Source of the DNA: Polyangiaceae bacterium
Lineage (GTDB): Bacteria; Myxococcota_A; Polyangia; Polyangiales; Polyangiaceae
DNA: 64,000 nt
NCBI GenBank assembly: GCA_019637295.1
Contig: JAHBVX010000007.1
Coordinates: 397,716-461,715, forward strand
Reading direction: 5' to 3'
The translations under genes and the position numbers were made by a program. The notes beneath the pieces are model-generated. The model saw only the letters and a program-made list of their open reading frames with translations. It had not been told where the DNA came from and ran no database searches. Numbering within the stretch: the stretch's first letter is position 1; each line of letters begins with the position of its first letter. Below, piece by piece: positions 40,936 to 48,535 of this stretch.

Positions 40936-41718
40936 TCAGTAGGCGGTGAAGCCGCCGTCCACCGCCAGCACCTGGCCGGTGACGTAGCTGGCGGCGTCGC
41001 TGGCCAGGAACAGCGCCGCGCTGGCCACCTCCTCGGGTTGGCCGATGCGCCCGAGGGCGGTGCGGTCCGTCACCCGCTCGACGAGGCTCGGACTCGAGGT
41101 GATGGCAGCCGCGAGTCGCGTCTCGATCAGCCCCGGGGCGATGGCGTTGACGCGAATGTGCGAGGGGCCCAGCTCGAAGGCCAGCGTCTGAGTCAAGCTG
41201 CCGAGGGCGGCCTTGGTCATGCCGTACACCCCTTGCATCGGCGCGGCGCGCAGGCCCGCGACGCTCGTGATGTTCACGATGCTGCCGCTTCCCTTGCGCT
41301 CGATGACGTGGCTGGCGAAGGCGCGAGAGGTCTCGACGGCGCCGCGCAGGTTGATCTCGAAGGTCTTCTCGTAGGCCCCGGGATCGATGGCGATCACGGG
41401 CCCAAAATAGGGGTTCGTGCCGGCGCAATTGACCAGCACGTCGACGCGGCCGTAGGTCGCGATCGCCTCGGCCACGAGGGCGTGGCACTGCTCGATGCGA
41501 CCGATGTGCGCGGCGACGGCGTGCGCGTCCCCGCCGCGGCTGCGGATCGTCTCGGCGACGGCCGACACGCCCTCGAGCTTTCGGGACGAGACGACGGTCT
41601 TGGCGCCCGCGGCGGCGAAGCACCGAGCGATGGCCTCGCCGATACCGCGACTGGCGCCGCTGACGATGGCGACTTTGCCCTGCAAATGGACGCGCTGCTC
41701 GGTCATGGTCAAGGCCAT
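40936..41718 (-). CDS. SDR-family oxidoreductase
   Basis: A 260-residue short-chain dehydrogenase/reductase. It has the nucleotide motif SGASRGIGEAIA (TGxxxGIG type, with Ser for Thr), NCAG in LVNCAGTNPYF, the catalytic Ser in ITSVAGLRAAP, the catalytic pair Tyr and Lys in YGMTKAAL, and the C-terminal PGLIETRLAA and LAVDGGFTAY. The classical SDR length and motifs make an NAD(P)-dependent oxidoreductase certain, but the substrate cannot be told. The start could be ATG 41718 or the ATG four codons inside at 41706. It is convergent with the dehydrogenase gene (15 bases) and divergent from the lipoprotein at 41766. Confidence 0.92.
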   Translation of the reverse strand: MALTMTEQRVHLQGKVAIVSGASRGIGEAIARCFAAAGAKTVVSSRKLEGVSAVAETIRSRGGDAHAVAAHIGRIEQCHALVAEAIATYGRVDVLVNCAGTNPYFGPVIAIDPGAYEKTFEINLRGAVETSRAFASHVIERKGSGSIVNITSVAGLRAAPMQGVYGMTKAALGSLTQTLAFELGPSHIRVNAIAPGLIETRLAAAITSSPSLVERVTDRTALGRIGQPEEVASAALFLASDAASYVTGQVLAVDGGFTAY

Positions 41719-41765
41719 ACACCAGACGACCCGGCGTACGCTACACTCGCGGCGGAGGTTCGAGC

Positions 41766-43121
41766 CTGTCGATTCGTGCGCGGTGTACGGTCCTCGTTGC
41801 GCTGGCGCTGGTGACCAGTCACTGCGCCGGGTCCCGCTCGAGTCCCAGGGCGGTCCACGTGGTGCTGGGCGGCAGCGACGCTCCCGAGCCTCCGGCTCGA
41901 GTCTCCCCTGCGCTGGCGCGGACCTGCCCCGTCGCCGAGCCGAAGTCCGTGCCCACGCCGCTTGGCCACCTGCTCCACGTCGCGGAGGTGGCCGACCGCA
42001 GCTACTACGTCGCCGAGCGCGCCGGGCGTGCGGTGCTGGTGTTCATGGGTCCCACGGGCGAGCTTCAGTCCGTCGAGCTCCCGGCGCGCACGGAGCACGT
42101 CGCCCTGGAGCCCGATGGTACGCTTCGCTTCCTGGTCGATGCTGCGGCGCCGCAGTGGTTCGTGGTCTCGCTGGCGGACCCCGACGGGCCGTTGGTCGGA
42201 GCGCTGAGCGACGCGGCTACGCTCGCGGCCGAGGGCAGAGTCAAGGCTCTGCTCTCGGACGGCAGCCGGGTACTCGTGAGTCGCTACCGCATCGACTACG
42301 ACGTGAGCCCCACGCGCTACTTCGGTGAGACGACGCTGCACTCGCTGAGGGATGGCTCGAGGATGGGCGCGCCGCTGCCCGTGACCGCCTGGGACGGCGC
42401 CTGCCTCGGGGGTAGCTGCGTGGTGACCGCGAGCGGGGAGGGCGCGGCGGCGTCCATCGACCTCATGCTCGTGGCCGCTTCAGGAGCGCGGAAGCTGAAG
42501 GAGCTCGAGCGCTCCTGCTCCGGCTGGGCGAGCTTCGCCGAGGGTGGGCACCTCATCCTGATGCGACCGACGCGCGGCGGTGTGGAGCTCTCGAGCGCCG
42601 AGCTGGCCAGCGGGAAGCTCCGGAGCGCGAGCCTCGCGCTCTCCGGCACCGAATGCCCCACGCCGCGCGTAGCGAGCGTGGCAGGTCGGCGCGGCGTCGT
42701 GGTTGGGGAGGGTGCGAAGGCCGCCTTCAGGACCGTGTCCGGATCGCTGGCGGTGGGAGCTCCCGAGGCGCTGCCGGAGGCGGTGCACGGTCAGCGGGAG
42801 CTCGTTGGACTTCCCGACGGCGCGCTGGTGGTGGAGCAGTCCGCCAGCACCGGCATGCGTCACTCACCCACCGACGCCCGCGGAGTGCGGCGCTACTACC
42901 ACACCTTCAGCTTCGATGGGCGCGCCGCGCTGCTGCGCAAGGCCGGCGGGGGCTGGTCCCTGGACGGCGTCGTGGTCCTGCCGCACGACGGGGAGAGCGG
43001 CTCGCACTCCCGCGGCTACCGCGCTCACGGCTTGGTGCGCCCGGGCTACGCGGGCGTGCTCGTGGACGACCGCCCGGACGGCAAGAGCGAGTGGCTCTTG
43101 GTCGGCAGGCCCTGCGAGTGA
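41766..43121 (+). CDS. Lipoprotein, unknown function (probable CTG start)
   Basis: A predicted lipoprotein of 451 residues if started at CTG 41766. The standard start nearest is GTG 41811, but that gives no signal peptide. From 41766 the protein reads SIRARCTVLVALALVTSHC, a good signal with a Cys after LVTSH, and GGAGG (41754-41758) lies 7 bases upstream. No ATG, GTG or TTG is in frame between. The mature part repeats strand pairs of the type AERAGRAVLVFMGPTGELQSVELPARTEHVALEPDGTLRF, suggesting a beta-propeller-like fold, with several Cys (CLGGSCVV, CSGWAS) that may form disulfides. No enzymatic motif. It is divergent from the SDR gene and convergent with the pseudouridine synthase, one base apart. 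Confidence 0.65.
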   Translation: MSIRARCTVLVALALVTSHCAGSRSSPRAVHVVLGGSDAPEPPARVSPALARTCPVAEPKSVPTPLGHLLHVAEVADRSYYVAERAGRAVLVFMGPTGELQSVELPARTEHVALEPDGTLRFLVDAAAPQWFVVSLADPDGPLVGALSDAATLAAEGRVKALLSDGSRVLVSRYRIDYDVSPTRYFGETTLHSLRDGSRMGAPLPVTAWDGACLGGSCVVTASGEGAAASIDLMLVAASGARKLKELERSCSGWASFAEGGHLILMRPTRGGVELSSAELASGKLRSASLALSGTECPTPRVASVAGRRGVVVGEGAKAAFRTVSGSLAVGAPEALPEAVHGQRELVGLPDGALVVEQSASTGMRHSPTDARGVRRYYHTFSFDGRAALLRKAGGGWSLDGVVVLPHDGESGSHSRGYRAHGLVRPGYAGVLVDDRPDGKSEWLLVGRPCE

Positions 43122-43122
43122 C

Positions 43123-44055
43123 TCAGCGCGAGCGCAGCCGCTCGAGCAACCTGCGGAAGTCCACCGGGGGCTCGGAGCGAAACGACATCGAGCGGCCCGT
43201 CGTGGGGTGAACGAAGCCGAGCTCGGCCGCGTGCAGCATCACGCGCGCCGCGTCGAGGCGTGCTCCCTGGTAGCCATGGCCGTACACCCGGTCGCCGAGC
43301 AGCGGGTGGCCCAGCTCGGACAGGTGGATCCGGATCTGGTGGGTACGCCCGGTCTCGAGCCGGCACTCGACGAGGGTCGCGCCCGCGAGCACCTCGAGGG
43401 CGCGAACGTGCGTGACCGAGAGCCTCCCGAGGTCCGCCCGCTCGGTCGAGCCGCGCCGGCCGTCACCGCGATTCTTGACCAGCCGCGAGCGAACACAGGT
43501 CGAGCTCACGCTGCCGTGCGCGAGCGCCAGGTAGCGACGATGGACCGAGTGGGCGCGCAGCTGCTGCTGCAGGTGCTTCTTGGCCGCGGTGGTGCGCGCG
43601 AAGACCAGCAGCCCGCTGGTCTCCTTGTCCAGGCGCTGAACGACCCCGAGGGGCGCGCGGGGACCGCGGTGAAGGCGAAACAGCACGTCGCGCACGCGCA
43701 CGTCGAGCGAGTCCCGCTCGGACTCGTCGAAGGGCACGGTGCTGAGCCCCGACGGCTTCTCGACGACCACGATCGCCCCATCCACGTACACGAGGGCGTC
43801 TGCGCCGAGCACCTCCGCGCGCGGCCGCGGGGCGGACAGCGTCAGCGTCACCACGCTGCCCGGGTCGAGCACGCGACGCGCGTCCACGACGAGGACCGAG
43901 TCCACGCTCACCTTGCCCCGCTCGATGTATCGGCGCACGTCCGCCCAACTCGCGCCGGGGAGGGAGCCGCGCAGGAAGCGGTCGAGGGCCAGCCCGGGTT
44001 GGTCGACCGGGTAGCTTCCGCTCGGGTCCCGGGTGGGTTTGGGCTTCGCGGTCAT
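43123..44055 (-). CDS. RluA-family pseudouridine synthase
   Basis: A 310-residue enzyme converting uridine to pseudouridine in rRNA or tRNA. The N-terminus has a short S4-like RNA-binding part (about 20-75, LDRFLRGSLPGASWADVRRYIERGKVSVD). The catalytic motif is VQRLDKETSGLLVFA (139-153), with catalytic Asp143; the usual preceding His is Gln. KPSGLSTVPFDE and TGRTHQIRIHLSELGHPLLGD are also family marks. The target base is not evident (RluC, RluD and TruC are all possible). It ends one base from the convergent lipoprotein and begins 27 bases before the divergent TonB receptor. Confidence 0.92.
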   Translation of the reverse strand: MTAKPKPTRDPSGSYPVDQPGLALDRFLRGSLPGASWADVRRYIERGKVSVDSVLVVDARRVLDPGSVVTLTLSAPRPRAEVLGADALVYVDGAIVVVEKPSGLSTVPFDESERDSLDVRVRDVLFRLHRGPRAPLGVVQRLDKETSGLLVFARTTAAKKHLQQQLRAHSVHRRYLALAHGSVSSTCVRSRLVKNRGDGRRGSTERADLGRLSVTHVRALEVLAGATLVECRLETGRTHQIRIHLSELGHPLLGDRVYGHGYQGARLDAARVMLHAAELGFVHPTTGRSMSFRSEPPVDFRRLLERLRSR

Positions 44056-44082
44056 GCGAGACGCCCAGAGTATAGTGGGGCG

Positions 44083-46305
44083 GTGTCACGGCGGACGCTC
44101 CTGTTCGCGCTGAGCGCGCTGCTCGGCGCCGCTCCCTTCGCGTCCGCCGAGCCCGCGCCCACCCCCGTCGTGACGATGCCGAGCCTGACCGCCCCCATCG
44201 AGGCGCCGTACCCCGAGGGCGCGACCGGCTCCGCGCTGGTCGAGCTCGAGCTGGTGATCGACAGCGAGGGGCGCGTCACCTCGGTGCGCGTCATCTCCGG
44301 GCAGCCCCCGTTCTCGGTCGCGGCGGTCGCCGCCGCCGAGCAGGCGCTGTTCGAGCCGGCCCGACGCGGGGACCAGCCCGTCGCGGCGCGGGTGCGCGTG
44401 CGGCTGGCGTTCGCGCCGCCCAGTCAACCGCAGCAGCCGCAGCCGGTCGCCCGGAGCCCGCGCGCACCGGCTCCGCCCGAGCCCGACGCCGTCATCGAGG
44501 TGGTGGTCGAGGGCGAGCGGCGACCTCCGGCGGTGGTCACCTTCACGCGGGCGGAGGTGCGCGAGCTGCCCGGCAGCTTTGGCGATCCGTTTCGCGCGAT
44601 CGAGGCGATGCCGGGCGTCACGCCCATCGTCAGCGGCGTGCCGTACTTCTTCGTACGTGGGGCGCCGCCGGGCAACGTCGGCTACTTCCTGGACGGCATT
44701 CGAGTGCCCTTGCTCTACCACGTGGGTCTCGGTCCGAGCGTGGTGCACCCCGGCATCGTCGAGCGGGTGGACCTGTATCCGGGCGGCTACCCCGCGCGTT
44801 TTGGCCGCTTCGCCGGCGGCATCGTGTCCGGCGAGACGTCCGCGCCTCGGCCCGAGTTGCACGGCGAGGCGAGCGTTCGGCTGGTGGACGCGGGCGCGCT
44901 CTTGGAGGCTCCCTTCGCGTCGGGGCGCGGCACCGCGCTGGCGGGCGGTCGCTACAGCTACACGGGGCTGTTGATCTCGCTCTTCTCGCCGGACGCGGTG
45001 CTCGAGTACTGGGACTACCAGGCGCGCGCGAGCTACGACGTCAGCGCAGCAGACACGCTGAGTGTCTTCAGCTTTGGCGCCTACGACTTCTTGGGTGAGA
45101 AGCGGGACAGTGGGACCCGCACGTTGCTGTCGAGTGAGTTTCACCGCGTCGACCTGCGCTGGCAGCATCGCGCCTCGCCGCGCACCACCGTGAACGTGGC
45201 TACGACCGTCGGACTCGACCGCACCGCAGGCGAAGAAGAGGACCTGTTCGTCAGGGATCGCCTGCTCAGCAGCCGCGCCGAGCTGCGCCATCGCTCGAGC
45301 CCGCAGCTCGAGCTGCGCGCGGGCGCGGACGTCGGCATCGACCACTACGACGTCGCCAGTCCCCTCGACGACGGCGACGATCCCTTCGAGGAGGGGGAGT
45401 TTCGAGATCTGTTCCCGCCGCGCACGGATCTCGCGACAGGCGTCCACGTGGAGCTCGGCTGGCGGCCCGAGCCCTGGCTCACGGTGACCCCGGGCCTGCG
45501 CGTGGATCTGTACGCGTCGGACGGAGCCGCCGCGATTGGCGTCGATCCGCGCCTGTCCGCGCGCTACGAGCTGTCCGAGCGGGTTCGATTGCTGCACGCC
45601 TTCGGCATCGCGCACCAACCGCCGAGCTTCGTCGTGCCGGTGCCTGGCCTGCAAGTCTCGGATCTTCGGGGCGGGTTGCAGCGCAGCCTGCAGTCGAGCG
45701 CGGGCGTGGAGGCGGACCTTCCCGCCGAGATCACCGGCTCGCTGGTCGTGTTTCAGAACGCGTTCTTCGGAATGACGGATGCTCTCGGTGCCAGCACGAC
45801 GGACGACGAGGAGACGCGCTTCGACACCCGCAGCCTCGGTCGCACCGTGGGCGTGGAGGTGTTCCTGAAGCGCGCCCTCACGCGCCAGCTCGGTGGCTTC
45901 CTCTCGTACACGCTGTCGCGCTCGACGCGCAGCCTGGGGCGGAGCGGCAACTTCGCGGCGAATTTCGATCGCACCCACGTGCTGAACCTCGCGCTGGCCG
46001 GCGATCTGGGCCGCCGCTGGCGCGCGGGGGGGCGCTTCGTGTTCTATACGGGCTTTCCCAATCGCAACCGCGGCGACGAGGGCTACCGTCGGCCGGACCG
46101 CATTCCGCCGTTTCACCGCTTCGACGTGCGCGTCGAGAAGCGCTGGCGCCTGGGCAAGACCGGCTCCTGGGCCGCGGTGCTCGAGGTACTCAACACCACC
46201 TTGCAGCGCGAGGTCGTGGACGTGCGCTGCTACAGCGACGGCTGCGAGAACGAGGAGATCGGCCCGGTCACGATCCCTAGCCTCGGCGTCGAGGCGATGT
46301 TCTGA
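44083..46305 (+). CDS. TonB-dependent receptor with N-terminal TonB-C-like domain
   Basis: A 740-residue outer-membrane protein starting at GTG 44083. Residues 1-22 are a signal peptide (cleavage near ASA-EP). Residues about 40-112 resemble the C-terminal domain of TonB (ALVELELVIDSEGRVTSVRVISGQPPFSVAAVAAAEQALFEP). A Pro/Gln linker follows to about 135, then a plug domain (TFTRAEVRELPGSFGDPFRAIEAMPGVTPIVSGVPYFFVRG) and a beta-barrel to the end. TonB normally contacts the receptor's TonB box as a separate protein, so the fusion is unusual. A TATAGT lies 6 bases before the GTG with no Shine-Dalgarno. The transported substrate is unknown. Confidence 0.88.
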   Translation: MSRRTLLFALSALLGAAPFASAEPAPTPVVTMPSLTAPIEAPYPEGATGSALVELELVIDSEGRVTSVRVISGQPPFSVAAVAAAEQALFEPARRGDQPVAARVRVRLAFAPPSQPQQPQPVARSPRAPAPPEPDAVIEVVVEGERRPPAVVTFTRAEVRELPGSFGDPFRAIEAMPGVTPIVSGVPYFFVRGAPPGNVGYFLDGIRVPLLYHVGLGPSVVHPGIVERVDLYPGGYPARFGRFAGGIVSGETSAPRPELHGEASVRLVDAGALLEAPFASGRGTALAGGRYSYTGLLISLFSPDAVLEYWDYQARASYDVSAADTLSVFSFGAYDFLGEKRDSGTRTLLSSEFHRVDLRWQHRASPRTTVNVATTVGLDRTAGEEEDLFVRDRLLSSRAELRHRSSPQLELRAGADVGIDHYDVASPLDDGDDPFEEGEFRDLFPPRTDLATGVHVELGWRPEPWLTVTPGLRVDLYASDGAAAIGVDPRLSARYELSERVRLLHAFGIAHQPPSFVVPVPGLQVSDLRGGLQRSLQSSAGVEADLPAEITGSLVVFQNAFFGMTDALGASTTDDEETRFDTRSLGRTVGVEVFLKRALTRQLGGFLSYTLSRSTRSLGRSGNFAANFDRTHVLNLALAGDLGRRWRAGGRFVFYTGFPNRNRGDEGYRRPDRIPPFHRFDVRVEKRWRLGKTGSWAAVLEVLNTTLQREVVDVRCYSDGCENEEIGPVTIPSLGVEAMF

Positions 46306-46563
46306 GCGCGGGTCAGAAGTGTGCCGTGAGGTGGGCCAGCAGCACCCCGCGCGGCGTGCCGGGGGCGGGTGCGCCGGCCGCGCCGGTGAGCACCGACGCG
46401 AAGAGCGCCGACACGGCGGCCGCCAGCCTCGCTCTCCCCTTCGCTGGCTTGATCCCTCGACAAGTGTGGCACACCGAGCCGCTCGGGGCGCTTTGCCGAC
46501 GGCGTGGCCGAGCGGCGCGCGATTGCGCTCCGGCCGGCGCTGCACCAAGAATGGCCGGCACCG
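46306..46563. other. Intergenic region with no convincing gene
   Basis: Between the receptor stop and the ferrochelatase start lie 258 bases. A minus-strand frame (46313-46561, 82 codons, GTG start inside the ferrochelatase leader) holds a CHTC and one hydrophobic stretch, but has no ribosome site and no recognisable relative. I see no hairpin terminator with a T run. Treat as non-coding unless shown otherwise. Confidence 0.5.
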
Positions 46564-47469
46564 ATGACCTCCAGTGGATCCGACGGCGTGCTCCTGGTCG
46601 CTCACGGCACCGTCGATGCGCTTGACGACTTGCCCGAGTTCCTGCGGCGGATCCGGCGGGGGCGGCCGGCGCCCCCGGAGCTGGTGGCCGAGCTGCGCCA
46701 CCGCTACGCCGCCATCGGGGGCTCGCCCTTGCTCGACATCACCCGCCGCCAGGGCGCTCGGCTGTCCGAGGCGCTGGGGCTGCCGGTGTTTCTCGGGATG
46801 CGCCTGTGGCGGCCGGAGATCTCCGAGGCGCTGCGCCAGGCGGTCGACTCGGGGGTGCGACGCCTGTGCGTGCTGCCCCTCGCGCCGTACTCCGTGCATG
46901 TCTATTGCGGCGCGGTTGCCGCGGAGCACGAGCAGCTCGCGGCCGAGTGGGGCGAGCGGGCGCCCGCGCTGGTGGACGTCGAGCCCTGGGGCACCGAGCC
47001 GGCGCTCGTCGCGGGTTGGGTGCAGCGCATCCGGGCGGCGCTCGCCGCGGCGCCGGGCGCGCGGGTGGTGCTCAGCGCTCACTCGTTGCCGTCGCGGGTG
47101 ATCGCCATGGGTGATCCGTATCGCGAGCAGTTCGAGGCTGGCGCGCAGGCGGTCGGCGCCGCGCTGGGCCAGCCGGCGGCCATCGCCTACCAGAGTCAGG
47201 GCGCCGACGGAGGGGACTGGCTCGGCCCGGATCTGCGGGCCGTTCTCGAGCGCCTCAGGTCCGAGGGGGCCGACCGGGTGGTGCTCGCGCCCATCGGCTT
47301 TCTGGCCGAGCACGTCGAGACCCTGTACGACCTCGACATCGAGGCGCAGGGCTGGGCCCGCGAACTCGGGCTCGACCTGCACCGCGTCGCGGCGCCCGAC
47401 ACGGAGCCCACGCTGATCGAGGCCCTGGCGACCGTCGCTCGGCGGGCGCTGAACAGCGCCCCGCGCTGA
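46564..47469 (+). CDS. hemH: Ferrochelatase
   Basis: A 301-residue enzyme that inserts ferrous iron into protoporphyrin IX (or coproporphyrin III) as the last step of haem synthesis. ATG 46564 gives MTSSGSDGVLLVAHG, the usual N-terminus; an upstream GTG adds 20 residues without family character. Catalytic His173 lies in VLSAHSLPSRV and Glu252 in FLAEHVETLYDLDIEA, both invariant in the family; YQSQGADGGDWLGPDL matches the YQSxxG-x-x-WLxP motif. No other haem gene is nearby, and the haem-motif lipoprotein at 48536 is only two genes downstream. The next gene starts 49 bases after. Confidence 0.95.
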   Translation: MTSSGSDGVLLVAHGTVDALDDLPEFLRRIRRGRPAPPELVAELRHRYAAIGGSPLLDITRRQGARLSEALGLPVFLGMRLWRPEISEALRQAVDSGVRRLCVLPLAPYSVHVYCGAVAAEHEQLAAEWGERAPALVDVEPWGTEPALVAGWVQRIRAALAAAPGARVVLSAHSLPSRVIAMGDPYREQFEAGAQAVGAALGQPAAIAYQSQGADGGDWLGPDLRAVLERLRSEGADRVVLAPIGFLAEHVETLYDLDIEAQGWARELGLDLHRVAAPDTEPTLIEALATVARRALNSAPR

Positions 47470-47518
47470 GCTCGACTCCCTGAGGACGCGTCGCGGCGCC
47501 TCGGGGTATGACCGGGTC

Positions 47519-48433
47519 ATGACGCTCACCACGATGACCTACGAGACCACCGGGCGCATCGCGCGCATCACCCTCGACCGCCCCGCGCGCGGCAACGGCA
47601 TCACCCTCGAGATGCCGCGCGAGCTCGCGGGCTTGGTCGAGCGCGCCAACCTCGACCCCAGCGTGCACGTGATCGCGCTCAGCGGGCGAGGCAAGGGCTT
47701 TTGTGGCGGCTACGATCTGGTCGCGAGCGCGGAGGGTCGGATGGAGGGCATGGCGCCGTCGGGCCCCGCGACGCCCGCGGGCTCGCCCCTCGACCCCGCC
47801 GTCATCGCCAAGAACCACGCGCCCGGGACGTGGGATCCGACCGTCGACTACGCGATGATGATGCGCAACGTGCGCGGCTTCATGAGCCTGTTCCACAGCG
47901 AGCTGCCCGTCGTGTGCAAGGTGCACGGGTTCTGTGTGGCGGGGGGCACGGACATGGCGCTGTGCTCGGATCTGCTCGTGATCGCCGACGACGCGAAGAT
48001 CGGCTACCCGCCGGCGCGGGTGTGGGGCATCCCGACGACGGCGGTCTGGGTTCACCGCATCGGGCTCGAGAAGGCCAAGCGACTGCTGTTCACTGGCGAC
48101 TGTCTGAGCGGGAAGGAAGCGGCCGCCTGGGGGCTCGCCATCGAGTCGGCGCCCCCGGCCGAGCTCGACCAGCGCTGCGAGTCGCTCCTCGAGCGCATCG
48201 CGCGAGTGCCGAGGAACCAGCTGGTCATGACCAAGCTGCTCTTGAATCAGAGCGTGATGGCGCAGGGGCTGCACACCACGCAGCTGCTGGGGACGGTGTT
48301 CGACGGGATCGCTCGCCACACGCCGGAGGGTCATGCCTTCGTCGCGCGCGCCGCCGAGGTGGGCTTCAAGCAGGCAGTGCGGGAGCGGGACGAACCCTTC
48401 GGCGACCTCGGCCCCTCGACGTTCAAGGGTTAG
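47519..48433 (+). CDS. Crotonase-superfamily protein (enoyl-CoA hydratase-like)
   Basis: A 304-residue crotonase-fold protein, acyl-CoA binding. Oxyanion-hole segments are GRGKGFCGGYDLVA and CVAGGTDMALCSDL. The usual catalytic Glu pair of enoyl-CoA hydratases is changed: the first position is Asp in GGTDMA, and the second, normally in a P-E motif, lies in GYPPARVWGIPTT without Glu. It also has about 35 extra residues after the first oxyanion segment (MAPSGPATPAGSPLDPAV...). It may therefore be an isomerase, hydrolase or non-catalytic relative rather than a hydratase. Neighbours give no pathway. Confidence 0.85.
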   Translation: MTLTTMTYETTGRIARITLDRPARGNGITLEMPRELAGLVERANLDPSVHVIALSGRGKGFCGGYDLVASAEGRMEGMAPSGPATPAGSPLDPAVIAKNHAPGTWDPTVDYAMMMRNVRGFMSLFHSELPVVCKVHGFCVAGGTDMALCSDLLVIADDAKIGYPPARVWGIPTTAVWVHRIGLEKAKRLLFTGDCLSGKEAAAWGLAIESAPPAELDQRCESLLERIARVPRNQLVMTKLLLNQSVMAQGLHTTQLLGTVFDGIARHTPEGHAFVARAAEVGFKQAVRERDEPFGDLGPSTFKG

Positions 48434-48535
48434 GACGCCGTCCCCGCGTCGTACCGACCCACTGCAAGGCGAGCGGGCTCGGGCCGGCGGCGGGAGTCGT
48501 TGCGGCCGCGCGGCGGGCGACGTAGCGTTTGGACC

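Noticed and set aside
42703..44082. Long in-frame extension upstream of the TonB receptor
   Set aside because: This stretch is antisense to the pseudouridine synthase and out of frame with the lipoprotein gene, and has no signal peptide. The signal begins at GTG 44083.
46313..46561. 82-codon minus-strand frame with CHTC and one hydrophobic stretch
   Set aside because: No ribosome site, the start lies in the ferrochelatase leader, and nothing about it is family-like; left as an intergenic note.
44086..47532. 1148-codon minus-strand open frame
   Set aside because: It lies antisense to the receptor and ferrochelatase genes, has Arg/Ala/Gly-rich composition typical of high-GC shadows, and no recognisable domain.
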